A stretch of 64,000 nucleotides of DNA from Dipetalonema caudispina (lineage: Eukaryota; Nematoda; Chromadorea; Rhabditida; Onchocercidae). The position numbers were made by a program, and so were the translations under genes. Below, piece by piece: positions 52,335-64,000 of the stretch (position 1 is the first letter of the stretch; every line of letters starts with the position of its first letter). The notes below the pieces were generated by a model, which was not told the origin of the DNA, made no database searches, and was given only the letters and a program-made list of their open reading frames with translations. The stretch covers positions 62,001 to 126,000 of the forward strand of contig JABVXV010000095.1 in assembly GCA_013365325.1 (NCBI GenBank), read 5' to 3'.

Positions 52335-55300
52335 CTATTTTGACTTACGATCAAAAATACCTTTTGCAAATTGTCCCTTTGGACTGATAACGGAATGGAA
52401 TGAAGGTAGAGGATCATCTAAGGCAAGTAGCTCCTGCTTCGTGAAAACTTTTTCCATGAAAAACATCCTAATAATTACCATAAAAACCAGCTGAAACAAA
52501 TTATACATTAAAATAAACTGCATTAGAGGAAGCAATCAACAATTCAAATTGATTGATATTAATTTTGGCAGAAACAAGAAGTAAGCCAGAATCGCATTCC
52601 TCTAATTATGAAAAATAATTAGCGCAAATGAAGGCTATACCATCAATGGAAACAGCATTGAGAATGTCTTTGTATACTTCACAGCAAATAAGCCAACAAT
52701 ACTGAGAATTTGAAAAAAAGTGAATAGATGGACACGTTTCATACGGACCAATCTCAACCATACATAATCTGGCTATAAATAATTGTAAAATAAACATTTC
52801 TTTCCAAACTTGAAACTTCAACCCGCACTGATTCATTTTTAATATTTAACCCAAATTGAATTTATTATCAAAAATCGGAAGTTTATGCTGAAAAAAGTTT
52901 CTTTTTTCCCCAACTCTTTCAACAAACCTGATATTTGATAGGCATGAAAAGCATGGCAATTCTTTGGATAAATTGCAAACCAAGCATCGAAACAACACCC
53001 ATATACAAAAATATTCCGATAAGTACCGGAAGAGGTACTAACTGCAAAGTGGTCATTTGAGTAAAATTTATCATTCCTTCCACTGAAGTCGTATAAAATA
53101 TCCGTAATGGAGACTTTCAACGAGAAATCATACCTTGATTACAGGTGTTATGAAAACTGAAAAACCAATAAGCAAATGAGCTATCACCGCTGTCAGGCGC
53201 TGTTCTCTGCAACGATTTTCTTTTTTTTTTTTGAAGGTTTAGATTTAAATTAGAATTTTTTAATTTGTGTTTGAATGAGAATTTGGAATTTTGCATAATG
53301 CTTACTTAATACCAAGAAACTGTGCTTTTTCACCAGGAGCTGATGTATCGGATTGTAGACGAAGCGAATCGACATGCATTACTGATAACACTGTTCCGGC
53401 CACATAAAATGGTAACCCAAGTGAGCCACAAATGACTATCAGTAATGCAATTACCAACAAATCCAAATGATATCCAAAATCTTTCTGGAATTTTTATAGC
53501 AATAATAATTAATTCTATCAAAGATAACTAATCGAAATGGCTAGAATATTTCAAGATATCATCGTAATCTTTGATAAAAACAATTAATAGTGGAAGAATA
53601 AAATTTTAAAAGTTTCTAATTGATCCGCACACTTGCCATATGTCTTGGACGTTTCTGTTCAAATAGCGCACTTTCGAATGGAATTGTCCACCGCAAAGGA
53701 TAACTTGAACGTTTCCTAACTAAGCCTTAACTTCACCATACATATATTTCATTTGTTTATTGGTTGTTCTAGAAGCTTGACACTTCGCACAATATCCAAT
53801 TCAACATGTAAGGTATTTTAGTAAAGAACTCGAAAATGACTTCATTAATTTTAATTCGAAGAAGTAATACCCTTAGTTTATTATCTTTTCGGTTGATAAT
53901 AACAGCAGTGATCTGTTGATCCATGACAATCAGGATTGTGTAAAATATAGCTGGTAATACAGCCATCAAAGCAACGTACCAATCCACTGATAATGGATTG
54001 ATAAGCCATGGACGATCGATCGTCGGCTAAAACATTATTACTTATGATCGACAACATTTTTGTTGTAGTTTTTACCATTTTTTTGCACGATGAACAAAGT
54101 GAGTTCCCAAATGCATGAAATGAACAAACCCGAAAATTGGCTGGAATATCGAGCACAGGTAGCTCAAGGCCTATGAATTTTGAAATAGCCGTCATAACAA
54201 CAATAGCAATGAAAACAGCAAAATCCGATATGCTATTGCGAGCCTAAAATGAATTTTTAATTAAAAATTTATACACATTGAGTACAATTTAACCGAACTA
54301 TTTTGAAGAAAAGGAGGGGAAAAGAATTTCAAATAACTGACAGTTTTGAAACCGGAGTTTGATCCTAAATCTTTGATTGTCCAGAAAAATCAAACGTTGA
54401 AATAATGAAAATACGCAAAAATGGCAGGTTTTTTGCAAACAAAATTTTTCTTCCTTAATTTCCAAAATTTCGAAGTTTTCTCCAAAATATACCATGGAAT
54501 TTAAAAAATGTGTTCTTCTGAAAATGTTTAAGCCATAAGCCAATGCGAAAGTACCAAAGGTTAGCAAGATGGATAACATGTATACATCTGGCTTGAAGTG
54601 ACATTGTAATCCAAACGCTTCGCCTCCACGTCGACTACATTCTACAATGATATGGCCAGCATTATTATTCGATTATTTGTGATTTCATCATTATGAAGAT
54701 GTAATCTATGTTAATGTTTTGGGGACGCTAAATTAAATATCACAGTGACACAAAAACAAACGCATTAAAGCATTCATTTTGTGATCGTTTATTCTCCACA
54801 AAATTACCTAAAATTTGAAAGTGCTAGGAGAAGAGAATTTAAAAGGAGAGCTTAGTTTTGGCAGACTTTCATTCTTACAACAGCAAATGCTTAATGATAC
54901 AAACCTTCAACATCGATATCCATGATCCGTGGTCGCACAGTAGTGTTATTTGGAAGTAGCATTGGCTCTTTGAGGTAACAAACACACGGTGAATCAAATA
55001 CCTTCTATTAAAAGGCAATAAATTCCAGAAAATGAAATGAAAGAACTCTAAGCCTTCAAAACTATAATTTAAGCTATTAATCCTTCTGAGAATTTATAAA
55101 ATTATAATTTTCACTTAATATTTGATTAGCAAGGTTAAATTTGAATGGTTAATCAGGTGCTAGAGTTAACCAAAGACTATTTTAGATTGGCGTTCGATGA
55201 CAGAGCATCTTTAACTTGAATAATTTGGGGTAAATGATGAACTCGAGAGACAAAAGAATTTCCTCTAAGGTGAAATAATTGAAATGAACCTTGGGATCAA

Positions 55301-58300
55301 CAATGATTGGCGCATCATGACTGATTTCAACAAGTTTTTCAAAAGACTGAATTATAAAGACAATTGATATCAATGCTGCAAATGCTTCTTCCGTAAACCT
55401 AAATTGCATTATTTTTTACAAATCTCATTTTTTACTCCCTGAAATTTAATTTTCAAAAAAGAAAAAAAGAGCACGGGTAAGATGAGTGTAAGACAATGTA
55501 GTATCAGATGTCATTTTCTGGTAGTCCCCAAAATGTTCAGTTCGGGAAGGCGGGATTGGCATATTTGTGACGCTTAGTTACTGCAAGAATGCTCAAATGC
55601 GATATTGCAAGATAAACTATGAACTTCTTGGAAACTCATTACCAGTCAGATTCTTCATTCTGATTTTCACAAAAACAAATATCACACCTGTCGTTATCTA
55701 AAAAAAAGAATATTTAGCACCTGGTAATTAGACCGACGAGGGCGGACATATCCGTAGCAACCAAAATAAGCAGTACCACACCAATCCATACAGCAACCCA
55801 AAACCGAAATGGTAGAAATTCCCAGCCATTTCTTCTGAACCAAAAGAATTTTTATTATTTGTGACTGAAATTTTTGGCAATATCTAAGCAGCAAACTATT
55901 TGCCATCTAAAGAAAACATACAAACAAAAATCGAACAAAATTGTTTCAAAAACGAGCGTTGGTCCGGTCGCCGACAGAATATTAAGCGGTTGCCCAGAAA
56001 AGAGGGCAAATATAACTCCACTGATACCACCGCACAAAATATTTTCGATAGCTGCCTAAATATACTTTAAAACTTTGAATTTTAAACCCTGAAATTTTAA
56101 GGAATGAAATTGCTTCATGTAGTCCAGTTCAGTCGAACCCAACTCAGTTCTTTGACTCATTAATAGTATTAATTCCGATTCATCTATCTCATCCGGACTT
56201 AATTCATTGAGGTCTTCACTCATTTTTTCTCATTTCTCTTCATTTTATTCCACTATGCAGCAATTCAAAAATCTGCATAATGCTGTCAGACTATTCTTAC
56301 TATTCAAATCATTTTTCAGATTCTATGGTAATCTTAAAATTAATGCAAAGATATTCGTACAACTTGATGATGCAATGCTCGTTCCATGACAGCACCAAAT
56401 GTGATAATCGATGTAACATTTGCGAAAAATAAAAATATTACTGCTGCAAAGGATTGACTCCACCGACCATGGAAGAAATCAGTGAAATCGGATACGAAGT
56501 GTGGTGCTTTACGTCTAAAAATTTTCAAATTTTCAATTAAGCAATTTGAAGTTCCAGTGATTAGTGAAATCTGAGGCAAATTAAGGAAATCAGTTCTTAC
56601 TTTCTATTAGTCAAAATGATAATGATAATGATCATACTGTGCAGCAGAGTTATTGAATAAAATGAAATTGCTGAGTTCTGTAAAGTTTCTGACTTACTTG
56701 ATATCATTACATAAACCGCCAAATAAGCGACCGGTACGTACAATATCAGTGTGTATATCCTTTTTACCATCCAAAATTGGTTCTCCATCAAATGGATCAT
56801 CGTACGAAGCATAAAGCATTCCAACCGAGCGAGCTACCTAAACTAATCACACTTAAAATAGTTTCTAATGCTTCAGAAATTTCAATCTCAAAACTTCAGA
56901 CAAACCTGATCTGAGTTTGCATTCGGTTCCCATCGTGTTTCGACAGTGCAATTTCCAGGTGGTATAACAACTACTTGCGCAAAAAATTCTTCTACTGCAT
57001 CAGCGATCGTATACGGTTCAAGTGAACATAGCGCTACCTTCCTAAATATCTGCAAATATGAACAACCAATAGAAATATAGCAGTACCTTTCATTTTCTTG
57101 AAACTACTGAAAAATTCAGGAACCGTTTCGATCTGATAAATCATTTGAGATTCTTAAATTAAATCCAAGCTAAACAAATAATTACACAAATCAGAGACAA
57201 AACGCGTTCAATTTTTCAAAACTAAAATTATTTAAATTGTTAGCTCAAAATTATACCTCATCAGAAAGCAGTGCACCTACAGTCCTACCAATACCACGAG
57301 TTTCATTGTCGTAATGATCATGAGGGTTTAGTAATACAAATACGAATCTTAAAGGTATTGGCACATTCGGCAGTTCCGGAAAAAAAACCTGGAATTTATT
57401 TAAGCATAAAAGAGAATCCAACAATCCTGAATGCTTTCAAGAAAAAAAAAACTTGATACTAATAAATCATTAATGAATTACGATAAAAAAAATACCTTAG
57501 CCTTGTCAAGTCGAAGAAATGCGCATACTGGTCTGTCAATACCATTAAATATTCCAGCCATAACAGCTGCTCCTTCTGTGCCCTCTGCTAATTTTTTCAT
57601 TTCTTTAGATGTCAACTGCAAAAAAAGAATAAAACCATTAAATAATTTGAAAAAGTCGGAAAAAAAAAGTTCGGTAAAAATGTATGTGAATCCTTTGGCA
57701 CCAATCTCTGGTCGAACCTTTAGAGGAATCAGATTCTTGAATGCCTCAATACGACGGATCCCGATTGGAAGTTACCGTTTCTCTACTTATTTTCCATTAT
57801 AACATTCAGGATTACCCAAAAGAAAGAACAGATAAGGGAATGTTTTGTCATTTTGTCTATTTTTAATATTGGCCGATAGCAAGTAATCTGAAAAAAAAAG
57901 AAAAAAAAACATACATCGAGAATATTCTCTTCCTGCATATCATTCTCGACAAATTCACCTGGTAGTTTTTTGATAACAGTTTTCACATCTGAATGCTAAA
58001 TCATTCGCCTCTTTAAATCATAATGTTGATGGGTTAACATAATTAAAACAATACTAATTTATTAGCATTTAATCATAGTAGCGATAATTTAAGATCTTTA
58101 TTAAAATCGAGAATTCAAACCATTTCTGATTTCAGTGGCTGAAAGCATATGTGTACCAATAAGATGATATTTTGGGCATAGCAATAAATCTTTCACAGCA
58201 GCTGAATTTTCTGATTCCACTAGTCCACGTTCCACCCACGCAGCGCATATTTTATCGGAAAAATGAGGCATAATAGATTAAAGATATTTGACGGTGGGTT

Positions 58301-59968
58301 CAGGCAGTTCCATTTTAGCAATTTTAATATTTTTTTACTTTCACACCAAAACATTTTTGTCTCTGAAAGGGATACTACGACACCAATAGCTTACTAATCG
58401 GTGAAATACGACAGAACCATGAGGTTCAAGGTAGTAAGAAAATAATACCTGCAATTTCGTTAAAGGAATGCGCATCAACATCCAACATAATGACTCCTTT
58501 ACGAAGGCAATTCTTGAGTTGTATCAAACCGATTACCGATAAAAGAGTGATATGTGGTTTGGAAAATCGAGTACCATCGCCTTCAATTGTTTGCTCATAC
58601 TTAATCCATCTAAAATTAATTGCAATTTGTTTGAATTCCAAAATCCAACTTTTTAATGCAGATCATTTCTTAAATATAGCACATTTCGAATAAAAAATGT
58701 TACAGCCATTTTCAACAATTGATGCTGCGATATGGTTGGTTCATGATTGATTCATCAAGATGATGAATTAGTCATGAATTGATGGATAATAAATAATTGT
58801 CACTAATCAAACCTTGTCGAAATAACTTATTTCGAAAACAAAGTTTTTAAATGTAGTTTAACCTGGCAATTTGTTTCCATTGTCTTCCAGTCCTATCATC
58901 TTTGTCCAAATCCAACATTTCAGTATAAATTAATGGAGTTTCCTCCAAATGCGCTTCCAAAAGCTCTCGAACATTATGTATTGGACCTGAGATTTTAGAA
59001 AATCCAAACAGTTCTTAAATTTTTTTCTTTAATCATAGCTCATTGAAATTATTTAAACTTTTACAAGTAAAGAATTATGTTTTTTTCAATGTTTTCGTGA
59101 ATGTAAAAATAGACAATTGCAGATGGAGGATAGCAAGTTTTATTATATTGATGTAAGATTGCTTTATCCTTACGGAAAGGATAATGTATTACATCCTATT
59201 CATATAAGTATAATCCATATTCTTTCAGATAAGAAGGAAGACTCACTCTCAGGATGATTTCCCACTTGCATAGGTTGAACAGTATAGAGGGGATCGAGTA
59301 ACAAATCATCTGCAAGAAAGTATACTTAATAAATGAATAAGTGTTGTTATTAAAGGATTGATGAGGAAATTAAATTCTTAATTTGGATGCATTTTAGTGT
59401 TGTTATCGGAGGACGGATAAATAAATTGAATTTTTAATTTGAATACATGTTGAAGTAAATAAATCTCTTGTCTGATGTTTTGTAATAAATTTATTATGAT
59501 TAGAGCTGTTGAACTGAATTCAAGTCGAACTAATTGAGTAATTTGTTATTCAAATTCTCACTTTTTACTTATGAAATAGTTCTTCCAAGTAATTTAATTA
59601 TATTATTTTGTATCAGTTTAGAGTGACTATATTCTATTCGTCAATTTATGCACTTTATGAAATAAAAGAAAAAGCTGTAAATAAACAAAAAGTTGAATAA
59701 TCTAATGAACGAGGCGATCGACCTACAAATAAATGCAATTAATAAAAGAATAAATAAGAATAGAAAATAAGTGATCAGCTTAACACCTACGTCCTCCAAA
59801 AACAGACGGTCTCGGGTACGTTTCCGTGATACTCCTCCGACGCATTAAGCTGGACTGACTGTCGGTTCTACTACGAATATCTGGTTGACTACTACGACGC
59901 TTTGTCATTGCTTTTGTTGTTGTTGCTGCTGCTTGATGACCCTGAATTCTCCTAGGCTTTCGTTTCAT
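52335..59968 (-). CDS. SLC4-family bicarbonate/anion transporter
   Basis: Twenty-three exons: 59791-59968, 59247-59309, 58863-58986, 58449-58609, 58121-58255, 57915-57988, 57496-57615, 57257-57388, 56906-57049, 56698-56837, 56364-56514, 55922-56055, 55721-55834, 55290-55398, 54905-55004, 54493-54641, 54130-54243, 53871-54026, 53306-53484, 53134-53206, 52928-53041, 52641-52772, 52335-52490. The sum is 2952 nt, 983 aa. The cytoplasmic N-terminal domain carries family motifs (ARWIKYEQ, KGVIMLDVDA, PVCAFLRL, RFVFVLLNP, RTGRLFGGL). The membrane domain starts near residue 425 (SDFTDFF, GQPLNILSATGPTLVFE, FRFWV, RFTEEAFAALIS, FKPDVY, SISDFAVF, MDQQITAVIINRK, GYHLDL, IFLYMGV). The long extracellular loop has an NNT sequon. 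Worm relatives are the ABTS proteins. Whether it is Na-coupled or an exchanger cannot be told. Exon 5 has a CG instead of AG acceptor. The N-terminus starts with an Arg/Ser-rich segment and may have an extra 5' exon. Confidence 0.95.
58256..58265 (-). promoter_or_regulatory. Non-AG 3' splice site in SLC4 gene
   Basis: The exon 58121-58255 must start with AT AAA ATA to keep phase and family alignment (EIA-D-KICAAWV). The bases before it on the minus strand are ATTTTTCCG, i.e. the usual TTTTTCAG with C for A. No AG exists between this point and about 58338. The exon is 135 nt and phase 1 on both sides, so skipping it would keep the frame. Confidence 0.75.
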
Positions 59969-60965
59969 CAGAAAACCTTTGAGATTCAAATATAGCGCAT
60001 AAAAGATGAAAGCATTACATGCTTAATTAGCTAGGTGATACAGCCAAATATTATCACCATCTCTGTTATCGTATAGATAGTGTTTAACATAGTTTTATTC
60101 AGTAACCTTTCACTATCATCAGCATTTTTATCAATATTATTTTGCTTAGCTCTCCATGCAGTACCTTACAGGTGGCGGCACTGTCTTACTTGTTTGTTTC
60201 TTTCATCAACAACAATGAAGTTAAATTAATCAAAATTCAATTGATTTCTAAAAAAGCCATGAAATGATCAACTTTTTTCTAAACCAACACTTTAATTTTG
60301 TGTAATAATATAAACAAATAATGGTTTGAAAAGATGAGAAACATCATTGCTCAATGACACTTTCATTCTTTTCACAATTCTATTTTTAAGACTAGATCGC
60401 TTTCGATTTCATTATATAATATATGCTGTAATCTGTTAAACGAAAATTGATAATCCAATTTTTGCTTGGCACAAAATCATGGAGATTATTGCTGGAAATA
60501 CAAAGGATGATCTTTTATCCAATCTCGATCGTACATACTTCAAAGGAACAGCTAAACATTTTTTAAAATAACGAATCATAACTTATTTTTACCGATGTTC
60601 CAGTAAAAACGTAGAAGATACAAGAAATTCACATTGTTTAATCAATTATTGGAAATGAAAACTGAAAAGAAACATTTTATAGAAATGGGTGTTTTTCAAA
60701 GCAAAAAAAGTCTAAATTAGTACATGATTCAATAGAAAAGGTATAGTAATTTAAGAATGAAATGAAATAAAATAAAGTTGTTTCTGTGAACTGATAAGCA
60801 AATATTAGTTTAATGTAGAAAGTGCAATGATTTCTACTCCTGTCACCTTTCATTATTTCTACTACATATCATTAAAGAAGCAAAGAACACTGCCATTATT
60901 GCATAAATAATTAGTATTATCACTGTAATTGGTTTACTAAAACTAATTATTATCCATCTTTTTAA

Positions 60966-63688
60966 TTACATAATATTTGTTGATAGACTTATAAAGAAGG
61001 AATGATTCATATTTAATTTTGTCATGAATACTTTGCATTCCTGCAAAATAAAGGATAGCATCATGTCCAATCTGTGCAAACATTTCGGTTACCTTCATAT
61101 TTTTAATAAAATTGATCCATCATCATGTTTCGAAAAAAAAAAGTATTATGAAAGATTTATAAAATAGGAATACTTGAAGCGCCTGGCTTATAACAAATAA
61201 TGCTATCGACTACAACAGATGCTCCATAATAACCGCCATACAAGCAAATGAAGGTGGAACAACTGAACCAACAAAAGATGAAAGTGCTGAATAGATATGA
61301 TATTCATTATCGTACAAATTCTGCATAACAGCAATAAATTAGCTTTGAGAAAAGTTGAATGTTTAAGATGTTTTTTATCATTCTAAATCCTTTCACATCT
61401 TTTAAAATTATTTGAAAAAATATAAAAAATATAGAAAGAGTATTTAGCTATAATCTGCGTTAATATAAACGGCTTATGAACATAAAACTGAATGAGATAG
61501 TAAAGATTTATACTTCATTTAAAAGTTCAATGAATTACTCATATAGCAATCAGTTTGACTCTTTGCTCCACTTGATTTCTGATTTAAAGACTTAAAACAT
61601 AAAAGAACAAAAAAGTGAACAAAGAAAATTACCCTTTCAAAGGTAAGACAAATCGTCTTCTTAGGGGACTTACGACATTCACGGGTGGAATAACCGATCG
61701 GCCACCGCTCAATTATGACAAAATGAGAAGTAGACAAAGTTGTGTAATAAACTCTGTCATCAAAACCGATCGTTGCCCCCCCCCAGAGCTTACCCATCTT
61801 CCCCTCTCCTTTCATCAACCATTCCTTGTCAACGACCGACTTTCTCCTTCTCCAATCTATGAAAAGCCGGTGCGTGAACCGGTCTTCAACCGCTCGGACA
61901 TTGCCAGCGATTAACAAATTAACGTGACTTGACAAATGATGCCTCTCTTATTTGTAAAGCATTTCTCGAGAGTTTTCAACAGAGATCGAAGGCGGCGGAA
62001 TTTCTCACAAACTTACTCCAAGATCGCAATTCTGTCTTTTGTGCAACAATCTGCTTATTTCCAGCATTCCTTTTACAAGAATTCGATGCAAGATCCAGAA
62101 ATACTTGAGATGGACAGGAAAACACAAAGATTCATAAAGAGTTAATTGTGATTTCTTACCTCATCTAAAGCCAAGGCGCAGCTGTTCCTCATCACTTTGC
62201 AAACGTAGTTTGACGGGATATTACAAAGATCGATATTCTTCCAGGAGTTTTGGGATTGCCCACCTTGCCGTTTAGTAAGACCAAAAGGAAATAGGATGAG
62301 GTCTGAAAATTATAAATAAAAGATGCTGAAGCATAACGAATATTTTTTAATAAACAAATAAACTCGATATTTTAATTTTAAAAATATAGAAACTTGAAAA
62401 AACTGATAGCAGTTTGAAGCACAAATTCGAAACCACCAACGCTATTAAAAAAAAAAAAAAAGTTGAAAAGAAAGGTCAATTAACTCAATCAACTCATCAC
62501 TTCAGAAACATTATCAACAATCGTGGTTAGGATAACATTATTTTGGAGATCATGATAATAGTTCAATTACTACAGCAATCATCAATTATATTGGATGATC
62601 CGAAAAACGATTTAGATCAAAGATACCATTAACTGAGAAGTTAAAAAATCTGTTAAAAAGACACAATGCATAAACACAAGAAAGATAGGCACAAGTAATT
62701 CCCTTTGTGTAACTTTCCGTTTCTATTAGAAAGTATAAGTATTGTTAGCTTCATCTGAGCTAGCTTAGAAAGTCCTTGGTTATGATAAACAGGATATATA
62801 TCTCAGTAGAAGTGATGAAAAATATCAATTTCTTTTTCATATTTATTTGCTCACACAAGATAGTTTTCGTATTTAAACGTATAATTTTGACGTTTGTATT
62901 ATCCTTAGCTTTTTGTAATGTGATGTATGGTACTGTTGAGGAATTCCTTTGGTTACATAATGCTAATCTCCAATACTTACTGTATTGACAAATGAAAGTT
63001 TGGCGGATCACTTTGCTTATTATAGTTATTTTTTGCATGAAATTATATGATGGCGAAAGGAATATAATAGAGAATGGAACAGCCATTATTAGATAAATGC
63101 ATGAAGAGGAAATTTTTAACTTTACAGTTGAAAGGAGATGGAATTTCTTGGTGACTTTAACCTTTTACTTTTACTTACAGGGCAAGGAAGAAAGAAAACC
63201 TGTTTTAGTAAGATCGAGAATTTTCAGGTATTTCATTTTAGTTGCATCCTTTGATCAATCAGTAATGGTAGGAACTTTTCTTTAAATTGTTATTTGTTAC
63301 CTAATTCAATTAAGCTGACAGTTTGCTTCTTCCCATATTTGCTCATCGACAACAATTAATCACATTTATTTGGAAATATAATTTTTTTCAGCGAAAAATC
63401 TGTGCTAAAAATCCACATCGCCGGCGAAAAAAGCGAAGTGTCAAAAATGTTGAGAGCATTCGACACTAATATTCATCATAATAGCACCAGGCGGTATTGT
63501 CGTCAATTTTCTCCGCAAAAAATGCAGCGCATATTCAACGAGACTGGTTGTAACAGCTTTTAATGGCTACCTTCTTTCTGGACAATTTGATCATTTAAGA
63601 TTGCCACTTCTTCCTTGCATGCTGCCGAAGTTGGCTTTACTGATATCGTTATCATTGTTAATGTTAAGGCTTTAATTGAATGTCCCAT
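60966..63688 (-). CDS. Small secreted Cys-patterned protein (model partly tentative)
   Basis: Exons 63571-63688 and 62160-62302 are well supported (phase 1 join, TTTTCAG and GTAAGA sites). A last exon 60966-61040 is tentative (ideal TTTTGCAG acceptor, phase 0, ends in TAA). Total 336 nt, 111 aa. The first exon encodes a likely signal peptide (MGHSIKALTLTMITISV...TSAAC). The second has SWKNIDLCNIPSNYVCKVM, and the join to exon 3 continues a regular Cys spacing of 7, 6 and 7 residues. Five Cys in all. Family not recognised. A trans-splice-like acceptor lies 8 nt upstream of the ATG. The 1.1-kb intron before exon 3 contains a less AT-rich patch that may belong to the SLC4 gene, so exon 3 could be wrong. 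Confidence 0.5.
61794..61935 (-). other. Candidate alternative 5' exon of the SLC4 gene
   Basis: In a less AT-rich patch (about 61640-61920) a minus-strand frame with FIDWRRRKSVVDKEW and MKGEGKMG ends at a GTAAGC donor (phase 1, exon end 61794). The SLC4 exon near 59975 can be entered at CTCAAAG|GTTTTCTG in the matching phase, giving GFLMKRKPRR. This would add a basic N-terminus and move the promoter about 2 kb upstream. A C run at 61776-61784 lies in the intron start. The 5' end of this exon is unknown. Confidence 0.25.
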
Positions 63689-63704
63689 CTTTCGATCTGA
63701 AAAC
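63689..63704 (-). promoter_or_regulatory. Probable trans-splice acceptor of secreted protein gene
   Basis: GTTTTCAG on the minus strand lies 8 nt upstream of the ATG at 63688. This fits an SL acceptor or the end of an outside intron. Confidence 0.4.
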
Positions 63705-64000
63705 CACTCGAAAACGGTATCACACATCACAGCACACAACCGTACCGTTTTACTACTGGTGGAAAAAGGAGTAAGTTAAAATTTAAACATATTGTCAGCT
63801 GGTTTCTGCAAATATCTCCTTCTTTCACAAATGCCTCAGAAATCTAAAATACACGCATCTACTTATTTAAAAGTTGACTGTTCAAAATTTGAAGATTTAA
63901 AAAAACCAAGCAAGAGCTAAACATTTTACGAAGCTTAGCTTAGAATTTCAAATTCTTATTCAATAAATTGCACTCCCATTGAATCTCCTAATTTTAATTA
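63705..64000. other. Right edge, nothing recognised
   Basis: About 300 nt upstream of the secreted-protein gene. No exon was seen. It may include its promoter or an intron. Confidence 0.4.

Noticed and set aside
52701..52710. Intron end at TTCTCAG inside an SLC4 exon
   Set aside because: The frame reads straight through as HLFTFFQILSIVG, matching the SLC4 family; the TTTTTTTCAAATTCTCAG is coding.
57431..57802. 123-codon plus-strand ORF
   Set aside because: It is the antisense shadow of SLC4 exon 57496-57615 and its intron.
61519..61935. 138-codon minus-strand ORF as a gene of its own
   Set aside because: No start context, overlaps a 99-codon plus-strand ORF, and only its first part ends at a usable donor; kept only as a candidate 5' exon.
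1..64000. CRISPR array, bacterial insert or viral element
   Set aside because: No spaced repeats, no bacterial-type gene strings and no recognisable viral or transposase motifs.

Overview
The window looks like nuclear DNA of an AT-rich, intron-rich invertebrate, most likely a nematode (a clade III/filarial-type worm would fit, but I cannot name a species). The reasons are short exons with mostly short introns, TTTCAG-type 3' splice sites, such acceptors lying only 4, 8 and 19 nt upstream of three start codons (as in spliced-leader trans-splicing), and a secreted DNase II of the NUC-1/CRN-6/CRN-7 kind. No bacterial, viral or transposon gene was recognised, and no CRISPR array, rRNA or convincing tRNA.

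Every gene I can support is on the minus strand, so genes read from high to low coordinates. The available long ORFs are mostly single exons. I assembled the models by reading exon-intron borders on the reverse complement and checking that splice phases match and total lengths are multiples of three. From right to left: (1) 60966-63688, a small secreted Cys-containing protein (first two exons good, last exon tentative). (2) 52335-59968, a complete 23-exon SLC4-family bicarbonate/anion transporter (983 aa), one of whose exons is preceded by CG instead of the expected AG. (3) 47747-50288, a complete 9-exon DNase II (364 aa) with signal peptide and both active-site His boxes. (4) 39754-41082, an unrecognised Cys-rich protein (about 230 aa). 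(5) 36030-38251, an unrecognised protein (about 228 aa) with a 30-nt exon and a basic tail. (6) 17310-24643, a complete 15-exon TBL1/TBLR1/Ebi-type corepressor subunit (655 aa; LisH, F-box-like region, WD40 propeller). (7) 10648-13645, an 8-exon WD40 protein (356 aa) matching only the C-terminal propeller of WDR47/nemitin.

The rest is gene-poor: 1-10.6 kb, 13.7-17.3 kb, 24.7-36.0 kb, 41.1-47.7 kb and 50.3-52.3 kb. The 24.7-36.0 kb stretch carries most of the microsatellites and two perfect 14-bp hairpins. The genes do not form an obvious pathway: transcriptional repression (TBL1), microtubule/neuronal WD40 protein (WDR47-like), acid DNA degradation (DNase II) and pH/bicarbonate transport (SLC4). 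The gaps between them are generally too large for a typical nematode operon.

The strongest oddities are the non-AG 3' splice site in the SLC4 gene, the propeller-only WDR47 homologue, the high share of 5' splice sites with T at +3, and two introns flanked by short direct repeats at their splice sites. I see no clear candidate for a wholly new multi-gene system. The two unrecognised genes at 36-41 kb and the Cys-patterned secreted protein at 61-63.7 kb are the best places to look for undescribed biology.
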